A stretch of 64,000 nucleotides of DNA. Origin: Rhodococcus marinonascens NBRC 14363 (GTDB taxonomy: Bacteria > Actinomycetota > Actinomycetes > Mycobacteriales > Mycobacteriaceae). Positions 26,971 to 35,326 of this stretch are shown piece by piece. The notes beneath the pieces were generated by a model. That model had not been told where the DNA came from, ran no database searches, and was given only the letters and a program-made list of their open reading frames with translations. Numbering within the stretch: the stretch's first letter is position 1; each line of letters begins with the position of its first letter. Location of the stretch: contig NZ_BCXB01000002.1 of the NCBI RefSeq assembly GCF_001894885.1, positions 248,001 to 312,000 of the forward strand, in the 5' to 3' direction. The translations under genes were made by a program, and so were the position numbers.

Positions 26971-27040
26971 TAGTCCGTGTCGAGTACTCCGTGCCGAATA
27001 CACTGAGCCGAATACTCCGTGCCGAATACTCAATGTGGAA
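26971..27040. repeat. Five 14-bp tandem repeats between PadR and GNAT genes
   Basis: Units at 26971-26984, 26985-26998, 26999-27012, 27013-27026 and 27027-27040; the second and fourth are identical (TACTCCGTGCCGAA), the others diverge. The array fills the gap between the PadR translation start and the GNAT start at 27085. A 14-bp period places sites about 1.3 helical turns apart. It is most simply read as an operator array for the PadR regulator. Confidence 0.85.
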
Positions 27041-27084
27041 CATATAGCACGGGCAGGGAAGGAACAAACGGCTACCGTGGGCGA

Positions 27085-27798
27085 GTGGACTCTCATCATC
27101 TCGACATCATCGAGCTCGCCTGGTCCCGCGAACTGGGGCTCCCAGACGACGCACTGTCCTCCCACCCGGATGCGGGCGGCCGCGCGATCCGGGTGGACGA
27201 CGAGGCGGACAACATCCGATTCCTCCGTCTCGGTGAGGCATCGGCACTGGTAGGCCCCCGATGGGCGATCGAGCGTGCCGACGACCACACGCCGGATGAG
27301 CTGACGGAACCCGCGATTTTGCTCGCGCTCACCCATGACCGATCGGGACGCTGCGCGGGCCCGCTGGTCCTCTCCTTCGGCACCGAATACCAGGAACCGG
27401 TGACCGGCCGGCCACCCCTCGTCTCGTACGAACGAGACCACGTCCGGCAGGTCGAGGCAGCGTGCCCACCCGACGACGTGGCTGAGGCGCACCTCGGTGG
27501 CCGCGACCGGCGGTTCACGATCCTCGACGACGCAGAGCACCCGATGGCCTCCGCCTGCTACGCCGAGTTCCAGGGTTTCCTCGCCGACGTCGGGGCGCTG
27601 ACGGCACCCGCGTTCCGGCGCCGCGGTCTCGGAGCACAGATCGCAGGCATCGCTACCGACGATGCCCTCGACAGCGGGTTGATCGCCCAATACCGTTCAC
27701 CGCGAAACAATCTGGCCGCACGCACACTCGCCACACACGTGGGATACCGGGAACTCGGAACCTACGCCATGGTCACGATTTCGCGAAGTACGCTGTAA
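27085..27798 (+). CDS. GNAT-family N-acetyltransferase
   Basis: Acetyl-CoA-dependent acyltransferase of 237 residues. The C-terminal GNAT fold is visible as GFLADVGALTAPAFRRRGLGAQIAGIATDDALDSGLIAQYRSPRNNLAARTLATHVGYRELGTY; the RRRGLGAQIA segment is the acetyl-CoA pyrophosphate loop. The N-terminal half is less typical, as in the FR47-like or two-domain GNATs. GTG at 27085 is the first start clear of the repeat array. It is divergent from the PadR-MFS operon and could share its operator; a drug-modifying role is possible but only inferred from that neighbourhood. Confidence 0.8.
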   Translation: MDSHHLDIIELAWSRELGLPDDALSSHPDAGGRAIRVDDEADNIRFLRLGEASALVGPRWAIERADDHTPDELTEPAILLALTHDRSGRCAGPLVLSFGTEYQEPVTGRPPLVSYERDHVRQVEAACPPDDVAEAHLGGRDRRFTILDDAEHPMASACYAEFQGFLADVGALTAPAFRRRGLGAQIAGIATDDALDSGLIAQYRSPRNNLAARTLATHVGYRELGTYAMVTISRSTL

Positions 27799-27829
27799 GA
27801 ACACATCGAGCTGTGGGAACGAGTCGACC

Positions 27830-28867
27830 ATGACAGAACAAACTGAAGATCGGACCGCCGAAGACGGCACCTACGTGGAAGCCGACGCCGAGTTCACCCG
27901 TGACACCCGCTACATCCCTACCCGCATCACGGTGGACGGCCGCGACGGCTATCGCGTCGAATCCGGTCGCTACCGCCTGGTGGTCGCTCGCGCCTGTCCG
28001 TGGGCCAACCGCGCGATCATAGTCCGCCGACTCCTCGGCCTCGAGGACGCGCTCTCGATGGGTCTGTGCGGACCCACCCATGACAAGCGCAGTTGGACCT
28101 TCGATCTCGACCCGGGCGGTATCGACCCCGTGCTGAAGATCCCACGCTTGCAGGACGCCTTTCTCGCACGCTTCCCTGACTATGCGCGCGGCATCACCGT
28201 TCCATCGATCGTCGATGTGCCCACCGGGCAGGTGGTGACCAACGATTATCCCCAAATAACCCTCGACCTGTCGTCGGAGTGGACGCAGTACCACCGCAAC
28301 GGCGCGCCCGATCTCTACCCCGACAATCTCCGGGACGAGATCGACGAGGTGGCCGACCTCGTGTTCCACGATGTGAACAACGGCGTCTACCGGTGTGGTT
28401 TCGCCGGATCCCAGGAAGCGTACGAGTCCGCCTACTACAGCCTGTTCGCGCGGCTGGACTGGCTCGAGGATCGGCTCACGGATCGCCGGTTCCTCGTCGG
28501 CGACACGATCACTGAGGCGGACGTACGCCTGTTCACCACACTGGCGCGTTTCGACGCTGTGTATCACGGTCATTTCAAGTGCAATCGGAACAAGCTGAAC
28601 GAGATGCCGGCTCTGTGGAACTACGCGCGGGACCTCTTCCAGACGCCCGGGTTCGGAGACACGATCGACTTCACTCAGATCAAGCAGCACTACTACATGG
28701 TCCACACCGACATCAACCCCACCCGCATCGTGCCGGTGGGGCCAGACCTGTCTGGTTGGCTCGCGCCGCACGGTCGCGAGCAACTCGGCGGCCGACCGTT
28801 CGGGGATGGCACGCCACCACCTCCACCGAAGCCGACCGAGGTCGTACCCGCAGGCCACGGCACATAA
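27830..28867 (+). CDS. Glutathionyl-hydroquinone-reductase-like GST (Xi class/ECM4 family)
   Basis: Thioredoxin-fold reductase of 345 residues. The active-site motif is Cys56-Pro-Trp-Ala in VARACPWANRAIIVRRLLGLEDALSMGL, the defining CPWA motif of the Xi class, and the C-terminal helical domain carries FLVGDTITEADVRLFTTLARFDAVYHGHFKCNRNKL. Family members reduce glutathionyl-quinones. Actinobacteria normally use mycothiol, so the natural substrate here is probably a mycothiol conjugate of a quinone (inference). A Pro-rich tail ends the protein. It starts 31 bases after the GNAT gene and may be co-transcribed with it. Convergent to the mannitol-dehydrogenase-like gene. Confidence 0.88.
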   Translation: MTEQTEDRTAEDGTYVEADAEFTRDTRYIPTRITVDGRDGYRVESGRYRLVVARACPWANRAIIVRRLLGLEDALSMGLCGPTHDKRSWTFDLDPGGIDPVLKIPRLQDAFLARFPDYARGITVPSIVDVPTGQVVTNDYPQITLDLSSEWTQYHRNGAPDLYPDNLRDEIDEVADLVFHDVNNGVYRCGFAGSQEAYESAYYSLFARLDWLEDRLTDRRFLVGDTITEADVRLFTTLARFDAVYHGHFKCNRNKLNEMPALWNYARDLFQTPGFGDTIDFTQIKQHYYMVHTDINPTRIVPVGPDLSGWLAPHGREQLGGRPFGDGTPPPPPKPTEVVPAGHGT

Positions 28868-28888
28868 TCAGACCTGCCTACGCGACGG

Positions 28889-30355
28889 TCAGGTGGTTGC
28901 GGTGACCAACCTGGCGGCGGTACGCGGGCCGTGCTCGTGCAGTGCCTGTTTGGCGGCGCAGTACGCGACATGCAACGTGGTACTGGTGACGAGGTCACCG
29001 AAGATGGTGGAGTTCCCGAGGAACGCGCCCGGTCGGTCACGGTCATGACGGGCGAATTCGAGCAACTGGTCACCGCGGCCGTCTATCAGGGGTACATCCA
29101 AGTCTTCGCTATCGATGACGGTGCACCATGCAGCGAGGACGAGAGCGATGTGATCGATCGATCCGCCGCGTTCGAGTTGCTCGCAGGCAACCGGTAACAG
29201 GAACTTCGGAATTCGGTCCGAGGCGTTGACAATCTGACGAGCAAGAGTGTCGCGAATGCTGTTGCTGGCGAATCGCTCCCGAAGTTGGGTGCGATATCGA
29301 GCGAGGTCGACTCCGGGAACGGGTCGCAACGTCGGGGTAGCCTCCCTGCGCATATACGACATAACGAACGCGTCCAGATCGGAGTCGTCGAAGACTTCGT
29401 GAACGTAGGTGTGCCCGGCCAGGATTCCGAGGTAGCTCATGACCTGATGCGATGCGTTGAGCAACCGCAGCTTCATCAGTTCGTAGGGTTCCACGTCGTC
29501 GACGATTTGCACACCGACCTGCTCGAAGGGTGGCCGGCCAAGAGTGAAGTGATCTTCGAGCACCCACTGCTCGAACGACTCGGATTGAACAGGCCACTGG
29601 TCTTCGACGCCGAAGGTCGCGGCGACGGTGCCGATGGTCTCGGTCGTGGTAACCGGAGTGATCCGGTCAACCATCGAACTGGGGAACGCCACGGTATCGC
29701 GGATCCAGGCTGCGAGCGCGGGATCCTTGCGCTCGGCAAACGCCGTTACGGCGGTGCGGGCGACCGACCCGTTGTGCTCGATGTTGTCGCACGACATGAC
29801 CGTGAACGGGAAAATACCCAGGCTGCGGCGGCGAGCCAGCGCTGCGGTGATGAATCCGAGCACGCTACGCGGCAACTCGCCGCCACAAGTGAGATCGTGG
29901 AGGGTGTCGGGATCACTAGGGTCGAACCGACCGGTCGCATCATTGATGCTGTACCCGCCCTCGGTGATGGTGAGAGAAACGATGCGCGTGGTGGATGCAG
30001 CGAGTTGGTCCAGCACTGCTTGCGGATCGTCCGGGGCATAGAGGAAATCGGCGATAGAGCCGATGACGCGGGCATGGGTAGTGCCGTCGGTGTCTCGGGT
30101 GACGAGGGTGTACAGGTAGTCCTGACTCTCCAGGACATCGCGCATACGGGTGTCCCCGGCCATTACACCAACTCCGCAAATTCCCCAATCGGTATGGCCG
30201 GCGGCTAGTATCCGATCGACGTACATCGCTTCGTGCGATCGGTGGAACCCTCCGACACCGAAATGCACAATTCCGATCTGCACGTCATCCCGATAGGTCG
30301 GCGTCTCAACAGAAACGGGAAGCGTAGCGAGAGCACGCCGACTGAGACAGGTCAT
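28889..30355 (-). CDS. Mannitol 2-dehydrogenase family polyol/hexuronate oxidoreductase
   Basis: NAD-dependent dehydrogenase of 488 residues. IGIVHFGVGGFHRSHEAMYVD is the Rossmann entry of the family, FTVMSCDNIEHNGSVAR and FPSSMVDRITPVTT its signature segments, and LKLRLLNASHQVMSYLG the region of the catalytic lysine and nearby Asn/His. Members interconvert mannitol and fructose, D-arabinitol and D-xylulose, or fructuronate and mannonate; sequence alone does not decide. ATG at 30355 (MTCLSRRALATLPV) with AAGGA upstream is preferred. It is the last gene of a leftward operon behind an FrcBCAK-like transporter, which favours a fructose/mannitol or pentitol role. Confidence 0.88.
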   Translation of the reverse strand: MTCLSRRALATLPVSVETPTYRDDVQIGIVHFGVGGFHRSHEAMYVDRILAAGHTDWGICGVGVMAGDTRMRDVLESQDYLYTLVTRDTDGTTHARVIGSIADFLYAPDDPQAVLDQLAASTTRIVSLTITEGGYSINDATGRFDPSDPDTLHDLTCGGELPRSVLGFITAALARRRSLGIFPFTVMSCDNIEHNGSVARTAVTAFAERKDPALAAWIRDTVAFPSSMVDRITPVTTTETIGTVAATFGVEDQWPVQSESFEQWVLEDHFTLGRPPFEQVGVQIVDDVEPYELMKLRLLNASHQVMSYLGILAGHTYVHEVFDDSDLDAFVMSYMRREATPTLRPVPGVDLARYRTQLRERFASNSIRDTLARQIVNASDRIPKFLLPVACEQLERGGSIDHIALVLAAWCTVIDSEDLDVPLIDGRGDQLLEFARHDRDRPGAFLGNSTIFGDLVTSTTLHVAYCAAKQALHEHGPRTAARLVTATT

Positions 30356-30482
30356 GACAGTCCTTGGTTGTTCATGAAACTTGCTGGTGCGGAGACTTTT
30401 TGCCGGCGAGGCAAGAGAGTGGTGGCGCCCCCGCCTCGCTGCAATTCTCAAAGCAGGATGGAGACACCACCATCGCTACAGG

Positions 30483-31451
30483 TCAACAAGACGACTTGTA
30501 CACCCACTCGGCGCCGTCGGTGTCAAGATTTTCTGCGGTGATCACCTGGAAGCCGGTCTGGATGCTGGCGGTAACCGGCCTGCCGTCGAGTGCGGCCACG
30601 GCCTGTTCGACACCGTCCTTGCCGATCGTGGCGGGCTCCTGGGCTATGAGCGCCTGCACCGTGCCCTCCCTCAGTTGGTCGACCTGCGCCGGACCTGCAT
30701 CAAAGCCGACGAGCTTGACCTGATCCTGCATGTTGGCCTGGCGTAGACCGGTGGCGGTGCCTTCTGAGGCGAAGAGGTTGGTAGCGAAGACACCGACGAT
30801 GTCGGGATCCCGGGACAGTGCAGCGGTCATCAGCCTGGCCGCCTCGGCCGGATCGTTGTGGCTGTACTGCACGCCGAGATAGTCGAATGACGGATCCTGC
30901 GCGACCGCCTGCTCAAAGCCCTCCGCTCGTGCGTTGGTGGTGGAAACACCTGGGTAGAGGTCCATCGCGAGAACCTTTCCACCGTCCGGATTCATCTGCT
31001 GGATCGCGTGGAATGCCTCGGCGCCACCACCTATATTGTCCGATGCGACCTGGGACACGGCAAAGGACGGATCGTCGACGGTAGCGTCGACGAGCACAAC
31101 CTCGATACCTTCCCTTGCCGCCGCGGCGAGGGGTGCCTGCATAGCCGTGGCATCGGTAGGCGCGATGAGAATGGCGTCGGGACGGGAAGCAATCACCGAA
31201 TCGAGCACCGTCCTCTGCAAGGTCGGGTCGAACTGGGTAGGTCCCTGAGTGTTGACGGTGAACCCTTCGGCCGCGGCCTCTTGTTCAATGCTGCATTGCA
31301 TGCTGATGTAGAACTCATCGCCAGCGACACCCTGGATGAAGGCGATCTCCTTGGTGTCGCTTCCCCCTGCGCCGGAGCACGCGGACAACACCAGCGCACC
31401 CGCGCCGCCGAGAGCGAATATCGTGGCGACCCTGCGTGACTTCTTCGTCAT
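30483..31451 (-). CDS. Sugar ABC transporter substrate-binding lipoprotein (RbsB/FrcB type)
   Basis: Periplasmic-binding-protein-type receptor, 322 residues, anchored by a lipobox LSAC with Cys25 after a hydrophobic signal. The mature part has the RbsB fold: IAFIQGVAGDEFYISMQCSIEQEAAAEGF, PDAILIAPTDATAMQAPLAAAAREGIEVVLVDATV, and VGVFATNLFASEGTATGLRQANMQDQVKLVGFDAGPAQVDQL. ATG at 31451 is preceded by GGAG. It delivers a monosaccharide or polyol to the permease encoded upstream. A 64-base gap to the permease gene contains a small hairpin, perhaps adjusting expression of the binding protein. Confidence 0.9.
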   Translation of the reverse strand: MTKKSRRVATIFALGGAGALVLSACSGAGGSDTKEIAFIQGVAGDEFYISMQCSIEQEAAAEGFTVNTQGPTQFDPTLQRTVLDSVIASRPDAILIAPTDATAMQAPLAAAAREGIEVVLVDATVDDPSFAVSQVASDNIGGGAEAFHAIQQMNPDGGKVLAMDLYPGVSTTNARAEGFEQAVAQDPSFDYLGVQYSHNDPAEAARLMTAALSRDPDIVGVFATNLFASEGTATGLRQANMQDQVKLVGFDAGPAQVDQLREGTVQALIAQEPATIGKDGVEQAVAALDGRPVTASIQTGFQVITAENLDTDGAEWVYKSSC

Positions 31452-31515
31452 TGTTGACACACTCCTGTTTGGATGTAGGTGAGAGTTGGTGCATCCGTGC
31501 ACATGTCGGGACTCA

Positions 31516-32622
31516 CTACGGACCTCGGGACCATAGTTTGCGCAGGGCAGAGAGTTTCGACGACTCCGATCGTCCGCGTGAAGCGGCGGAACGGCGACGT
31601 TGGTCTATGTAGACCGCGATGATCAGTACTGCGCCGACGGCGACCTGCTGCCAGAACGGCTGCACACCGATGATCACGAATCCGTTCTGCAGAACCGCGG
31701 GAATGAAGAGTCCCACTATCGTCCCGAAGATTGTACCGATACCACCGAAGAGGCTGGTGCCACCGATCACGACAGCGGCGATCACGTTCAGGTTGGTCTG
31801 AGACTGCCCTGCGATTGCCGTGGTGCTGTACTGCGCCAGGGACAAGATGCCGGCGACGCCGGCAAGAGTACCCGACAATGCGTAGACCTTGATCAGATGC
31901 CGGTCGACCTTGACACCCACACGTCGTGCGGATTCTTCCTTCGACCCGATCGCGTAGGTATAGAGGCCGAACTTTGTGCGGTGCAGGATGATAGAGAACG
32001 AGACGATGAACACCAGTGCGATCACCGAGAGGAGCGGGATGGAGGTGGCGGGTAGGTTTCCGTAGCCGATAGTGTCGACCAGGACCGGTGGGACGTCACG
32101 AATGTCGACGCCGCCGGTTATCACCTGCGCCAGACCGAGTGCGCCGCCTAGGGTTCCGAGCGTGACAATCAGCGGTGGAACCTTCGCCTTGGCAACCAGG
32201 AATCCGTTGAGGGCGCCCCATGCCATACCAGACAGGACCGCGGCGATGATCCCGACGATGGCCGTGCCCCAGCCTTCTCCGCCGATCGCTTGCATTGTCT
32301 TGGCGGCGACGACGCCGGAGAAGACGAGGACAGATCCGATCGAAAGGTCGATCCCGCTGGTCACAATCACGAAGGTCATACCGACACCGAGGATCGCCAA
32401 GATCGACACGTTCTGGATAATCAACCGAATGTTGCCCCACGCGAGGAATGTGTCAGGCGCCATTGCACCGAACACCGCACAGATCAGCAACAGCACCAAC
32501 AGGATCTGGAAGATCGGTATACGCAGCAGTTTGCCGGGGGTCCATCTGACACCGGCTGATTCCGCTGCGTCCGGATCACCGGTCGGCAGCGAGGCGGGAG
32601 GGGTCGCAGTTTGATTGGACAT
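31516..32622 (-). CDS. Sugar ABC transporter permease (RbsC/FrcC type)
   Basis: Membrane subunit of 368 residues. It has the BPD_transp_2 arrangement with 8-10 helices: NVSILAILGVGMTFVIVTSGIDLSIGSVLVFSGVV near the start, and AIGSKEESARRVGVKVDRHLIKVYALSGTLAGVAGILSLAQYSTTAIAGQSQTNLNVIAAVVIGGTSLFGGIGTIFGTIVG, the classical RbsC segments. Start ATG at 32622 lies two bases after the stop of the ATPase gene, so the two are translated in concert. Confidence 0.92.
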   Translation of the reverse strand: MSNQTATPPASLPTGDPDAAESAGVRWTPGKLLRIPIFQILLVLLLICAVFGAMAPDTFLAWGNIRLIIQNVSILAILGVGMTFVIVTSGIDLSIGSVLVFSGVVAAKTMQAIGGEGWGTAIVGIIAAVLSGMAWGALNGFLVAKAKVPPLIVTLGTLGGALGLAQVITGGVDIRDVPPVLVDTIGYGNLPATSIPLLSVIALVFIVSFSIILHRTKFGLYTYAIGSKEESARRVGVKVDRHLIKVYALSGTLAGVAGILSLAQYSTTAIAGQSQTNLNVIAAVVIGGTSLFGGIGTIFGTIVGLFIPAVLQNGFVIIGVQPFWQQVAVGAVLIIAVYIDQRRRSAASRGRSESSKLSALRKLWSRGP

Positions 32623-32624
32623 CG

Positions 32625-33401
32625 TTATGCCGCTCCGGTGATTGCGCCGGTCATCGCACCGACAAGTTCTTCCATTGAAGTGTTCTTCGCTTCGTAGGTA
32701 GCCACACGCCGCCCCAGACGCAGCACCTGGACCCGGTCTGCCACCTCGATCACGTGAGGCATGGAGTGACTGATGAAGACCACCGCCACGCCTGTGCTAC
32801 TGATTCGCTGGATCGTTTCGAGGACGTTCTTGGTCTGTACGACGCCGAGCGCTGCAGTGGGTTCGTCGAGAAAGACCACCCCCTTGGCCCATGCCACGGC
32901 GCGCGCGATCGCTATCGCCTGCTGTTGACCGCCCGACATCGCGCCGACCGGATCGGTCAGGGTTCGTACGGTTGCCCCGAGATCGTCGAGGGCTTTGCGA
33001 GACTGCTCTCGCATGGTCTTGGTATCAAGGAAGCCGAGGCGGCCGAGCAATCCCTCCGCAGGCAGTTCACGACCGAGGAACATATTTTGCGCGGCATTGA
33101 GGTGTGGTGCGAGCGCAAGGTCCTGATATACGGTCTCAATTCCCATTTCGCTTGCCACACTGGGGCTGTTGAGGTCGACCGGCATGCCTGAGAACAGAAT
33201 CTGCCCGGAATCGAGACTCAGGTTTCCCGACAACGCCTTTACGAGCGTCGACTTGCCGGCGCCGTTGTCACCGATCAGAGCAACGACCTCGCCGGAATAG
33301 ATCTCGAAATCGGCGCCGTCCAGTGCTCGAACGTTCCCGAAACTGCGGGACAGCCCTCGCCCTTCCAGGATCGGCGTCGCAGTGGGCGCAACATTCGTCA
33401 T
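32625..33401 (-). CDS. Sugar ABC transporter ATPase, single-domain FrcA type
   Basis: ATPase of the carbohydrate transporter, 258 residues. Walker A is GDNGAGKST, the signature is MSGGQQQAIAIARAVAWAKGVVFLDEPTAALG, and the switch is FISHSMPHVIEVADRVQVLRLGRR. A single ATPase domain, the sequence ADFEIYSGEVVALIGDNGAGKS, IETVYQDLALAPHLNAAQNMFLGRE and SHSMPHV together match FrcA of the Sinorhizobium fructose system rather than the double-domain RbsA. ATG at 33401 has AGGAG upstream, so the frame start at 33476 is rejected. Confidence 0.9.
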   Translation of the reverse strand: MTNVAPTATPILEGRGLSRSFGNVRALDGADFEIYSGEVVALIGDNGAGKSTLVKALSGNLSLDSGQILFSGMPVDLNSPSVASEMGIETVYQDLALAPHLNAAQNMFLGRELPAEGLLGRLGFLDTKTMREQSRKALDDLGATVRTLTDPVGAMSGGQQQAIAIARAVAWAKGVVFLDEPTAALGVVQTKNVLETIQRISSTGVAVVFISHSMPHVIEVADRVQVLRLGRRVATYEAKNTSMEELVGAMTGAITGAA

Positions 33402-33469
33402 GGGTACTCCTTGGGTGTGTACTTCAGTCGCGACTGCGCCGGTGCTTCTGTCCGGCAGGGATGCTGCGG

Positions 33470-34126
33470 TCACCACGGACTGTCCTCGAGGGCAAGGTCG
33501 TCAAGTACTTCGACCATCAGATCAGCGCGCGTACGCATCGCTTCGACGAGATCTGCGTTGCGCAGATCCACCTCGCGAGTCCATTCCCGGGCCTGAGCGA
33601 AGGTCTTCCCGAATGCCCGGTGCCGCTCGATCAACCGGCCTTCCCGCACATGGCGGGGGGCGTCGAGATACCAGACCTCGTCCAATGTGGGGCGCACATA
33701 TTCCCAGCCGTCGCTGCCCATCAGTAGGTAGTTGCCCTCTGTCACGATCAAGGGAACATCCCTGCTGACCGGAACTGCGCTTCCGATGGGCTCCTCGAGT
33801 CCACGATCGAATGCGGGGGCATACACCACTGGGGACTCCTGATCGCGCAACCGTTTCAGCATTGCGATGTATCCGTCGACATCGAAAGTGTCGGGAGCCC
33901 CCTTGCGGTCCCTGCGTCCCAAACGGACCAACTCATCGTTGGCCAGGTGGAATCCGTCCATCCCGACCAGTGTGGCCTGATTCCCGAGTGCTCCCACGAG
34001 GGCCGCGCACAGTGTCGACTTTCCGGCGCCAGGCGAACCAGTGATACCGAGCAGTAGCCGTTCTCCACCCGCAATCATGGTGCGGGCGCGATCGGCGAGT
34101 TCGTCCACGGTCGTGGCGAGAATCAT
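33470..34126 (-). CDS. P-loop nucleoside/sugar kinase-family protein (FrcK-like)
   Basis: Small kinase of the uridine-kinase/PanK-like P-loop fold, 218 residues. Walker A is GITGSPGAGKST. DGFHLANDELVRLGRRDRKGAPDTFDVDGY is the substrate-binding segment of this group, and PLIVTEGNYLLM the Walker B region. Proteins of this kind accompany FrcBCA fructose transporters and are called FrcK; the reaction is not established to my knowledge. It may phosphorylate the imported sugar in place of a FGGY or PfkB kinase. ATG at 34126 is the conservative start; GTG at 34162 and ATG at 34234 are also in frame. First gene of the leftward operon, next to the operators. Confidence 0.83.
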   Translation of the reverse strand: MILATTVDELADRARTMIAGGERLLLGITGSPGAGKSTLCAALVGALGNQATLVGMDGFHLANDELVRLGRRDRKGAPDTFDVDGYIAMLKRLRDQESPVVYAPAFDRGLEEPIGSAVPVSRDVPLIVTEGNYLLMGSDGWEYVRPTLDEVWYLDAPRHVREGRLIERHRAFGKTFAQAREWTREVDLRNADLVEAMRTRADLMVEVLDDLALEDSPW

Positions 34127-34327
34127 CGGGTCACGCTCATATTTGCCAGCCGTCGTACTCACGGCAGGGACCACAGCATCGTTGCATCCTTCGGCGCCTT
34201 CTCGAAATCGGGCGCTTGAAGCTTGCTGAAACATAACCGGCGGTCCTGTCGCTGACACCTCGTGGAGATCAATCGCCTCTAGTGTGACCCACGCAACTCC
34301 CGTTGTCACTACCTGCGGGCAAACTCG

Positions 34328-34341
34328 TGTCATCGGTGACA
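34328..34341. promoter_or_regulatory. LacI-type operator 1 (TGTCATCGGTGACA)
   Basis: Fourteen-base dyad with the central CG step typical of LacI-family operators and one mismatched pair. It lies in the 338-base gap between the kinase operon and the SDR gene (34127-34464), which otherwise shows no gene. It is 35 bases from a second copy, and a LacI-type repressor is encoded one gene away. Confidence 0.7.
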
Positions 34342-34362
34342 TGACAAGCCTGCACAGGGTCG

Positions 34363-34376
34363 TGACATCGATGACA
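34363..34376. promoter_or_regulatory. LacI-type operator 2 (TGACATCGATGACA)
   Basis: Second copy of the dyad, also with one mismatch; it shares CATCGRTGACATGAC with the first. The centre-to-centre distance of 35 bases is between three and three and a half helical turns. The pair could serve both divergent transcription units. Confidence 0.7.
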
Positions 34377-34464
34377 TGACGGCTATGATGGGGCCATCCA
34401 GGGGCGGCCAGACGTCACGAATTCGATAGTCGCCGCTCCGTGAACCTGAAAGAGAGTGATCCTG

Positions 34465-35193
34465 GTGGCTGACTTCAGCGGCAGATCCATCCTGGTAACC
34501 GGCGCGAGCGGGGGCATCGGGGCAGCGACGGTGCGCCTGCTGACATCCCAGGGCGCCCAGGTTTTCGCCTCCGGTAGGTCCGCCGAGACCCTCGCGACGC
34601 TCCGGCAAGAAACCGGGGCGCAGCCGCTGCCGTTCGACCTCACCTCCGAGGACAGCATTCGCGACGCTCTCTCCGGGCTCGAACTGTGGGGCGTGGTCAA
34701 CTGCGGCGGTTTCGGCGGCGAGATAGCTACCCCACAGGACACCGATATCGAGGTCTTCGACAAGGTAATCACCATCAACGCTCGGGGCGCGCTGCTGGTC
34801 ATCAAGTACGCGGCACCCTCGATGGTGGCGAAGGGCAAGGGTGGCGCGATCGTCAATGTCTCGAGCCAAGCAAGCCTCGTTGCCCTCCCCGGCCACATTT
34901 CCTATGGCTCATCGAAGGCCGCACTCGACAACATCACCCGAGTCTCCGCCCTGGAACTGGGCAAGTACAACATCCGCGTCAACAGCGTCAACCCCACCGT
35001 GGTGATGACGGAAATGTCCGCCTCCTATTGGGGATGCCCCGAAATCGAGAAGCCGTTTCTCGAGCAGATGCCTCTAGGGCGCTGGGCTACCGAGGACGAG
35101 ATCGCAGCCCCGATCAGCTTCCTACTCAGCGACGCCGCTTCCATGGTCTCCGGTGTCTGTCTCCCGATCGACGGCGGCTACACCTGCCGCTGA
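34465..35193 (+). CDS. SDR-family oxidoreductase, L-xylulose-reductase (DCXR)-like
   Basis: Short-chain dehydrogenase of 242 residues. LVTGASGGIG is the cofactor loop, followed by an Arg (GRSAETL) suggesting NADP(H); GAIVNVSSQASLVALPGHISYGSSKAAL holds the catalytic Ser, Tyr and Lys. VNSVNPTVVMTEMSASYWG and PLGRWATEDEIAAPISFLLSDAASMVSGVCLPIDGGY match mammalian and fungal L-xylulose reductases closely. It probably interconverts a ketose and a pentitol or hexitol. GTG at 34465 follows AAAGAGAG at a proper distance; GTG at 34456 is the alternative. It is divergent from the transporter operon and upstream of the LacI gene. Confidence 0.86.
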   Translation: MADFSGRSILVTGASGGIGAATVRLLTSQGAQVFASGRSAETLATLRQETGAQPLPFDLTSEDSIRDALSGLELWGVVNCGGFGGEIATPQDTDIEVFDKVITINARGALLVIKYAAPSMVAKGKGGAIVNVSSQASLVALPGHISYGSSKAALDNITRVSALELGKYNIRVNSVNPTVVMTEMSASYWGCPEIEKPFLEQMPLGRWATEDEIAAPISFLLSDAASMVSGVCLPIDGGYTCR

Positions 35194-35326
35194 TCTGAGG
35201 TGGCAAGTCGGTATGGTATGCCGCGCGAGCGGCCCACATCTGGCAGGATCGTTTGACTGGCAATGACTTACCGGCTGCGCACGTGACTGCGCTCCAGGCG
35301 AAGACCCCGAACTAGGCGAAAGCACG

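Noticed and set aside
26971-27040. CRISPR-like interpretation of the 14-bp repeats
   Set aside because: Units are directly adjacent with no spacers and too short; no cas genes are present.
26953-27690. Long upstream extension of the PadR frame
   Set aside because: It runs through the 14-bp repeat array and antisense to the GNAT gene; GGAGG and normal family length support the GTG at 26952.
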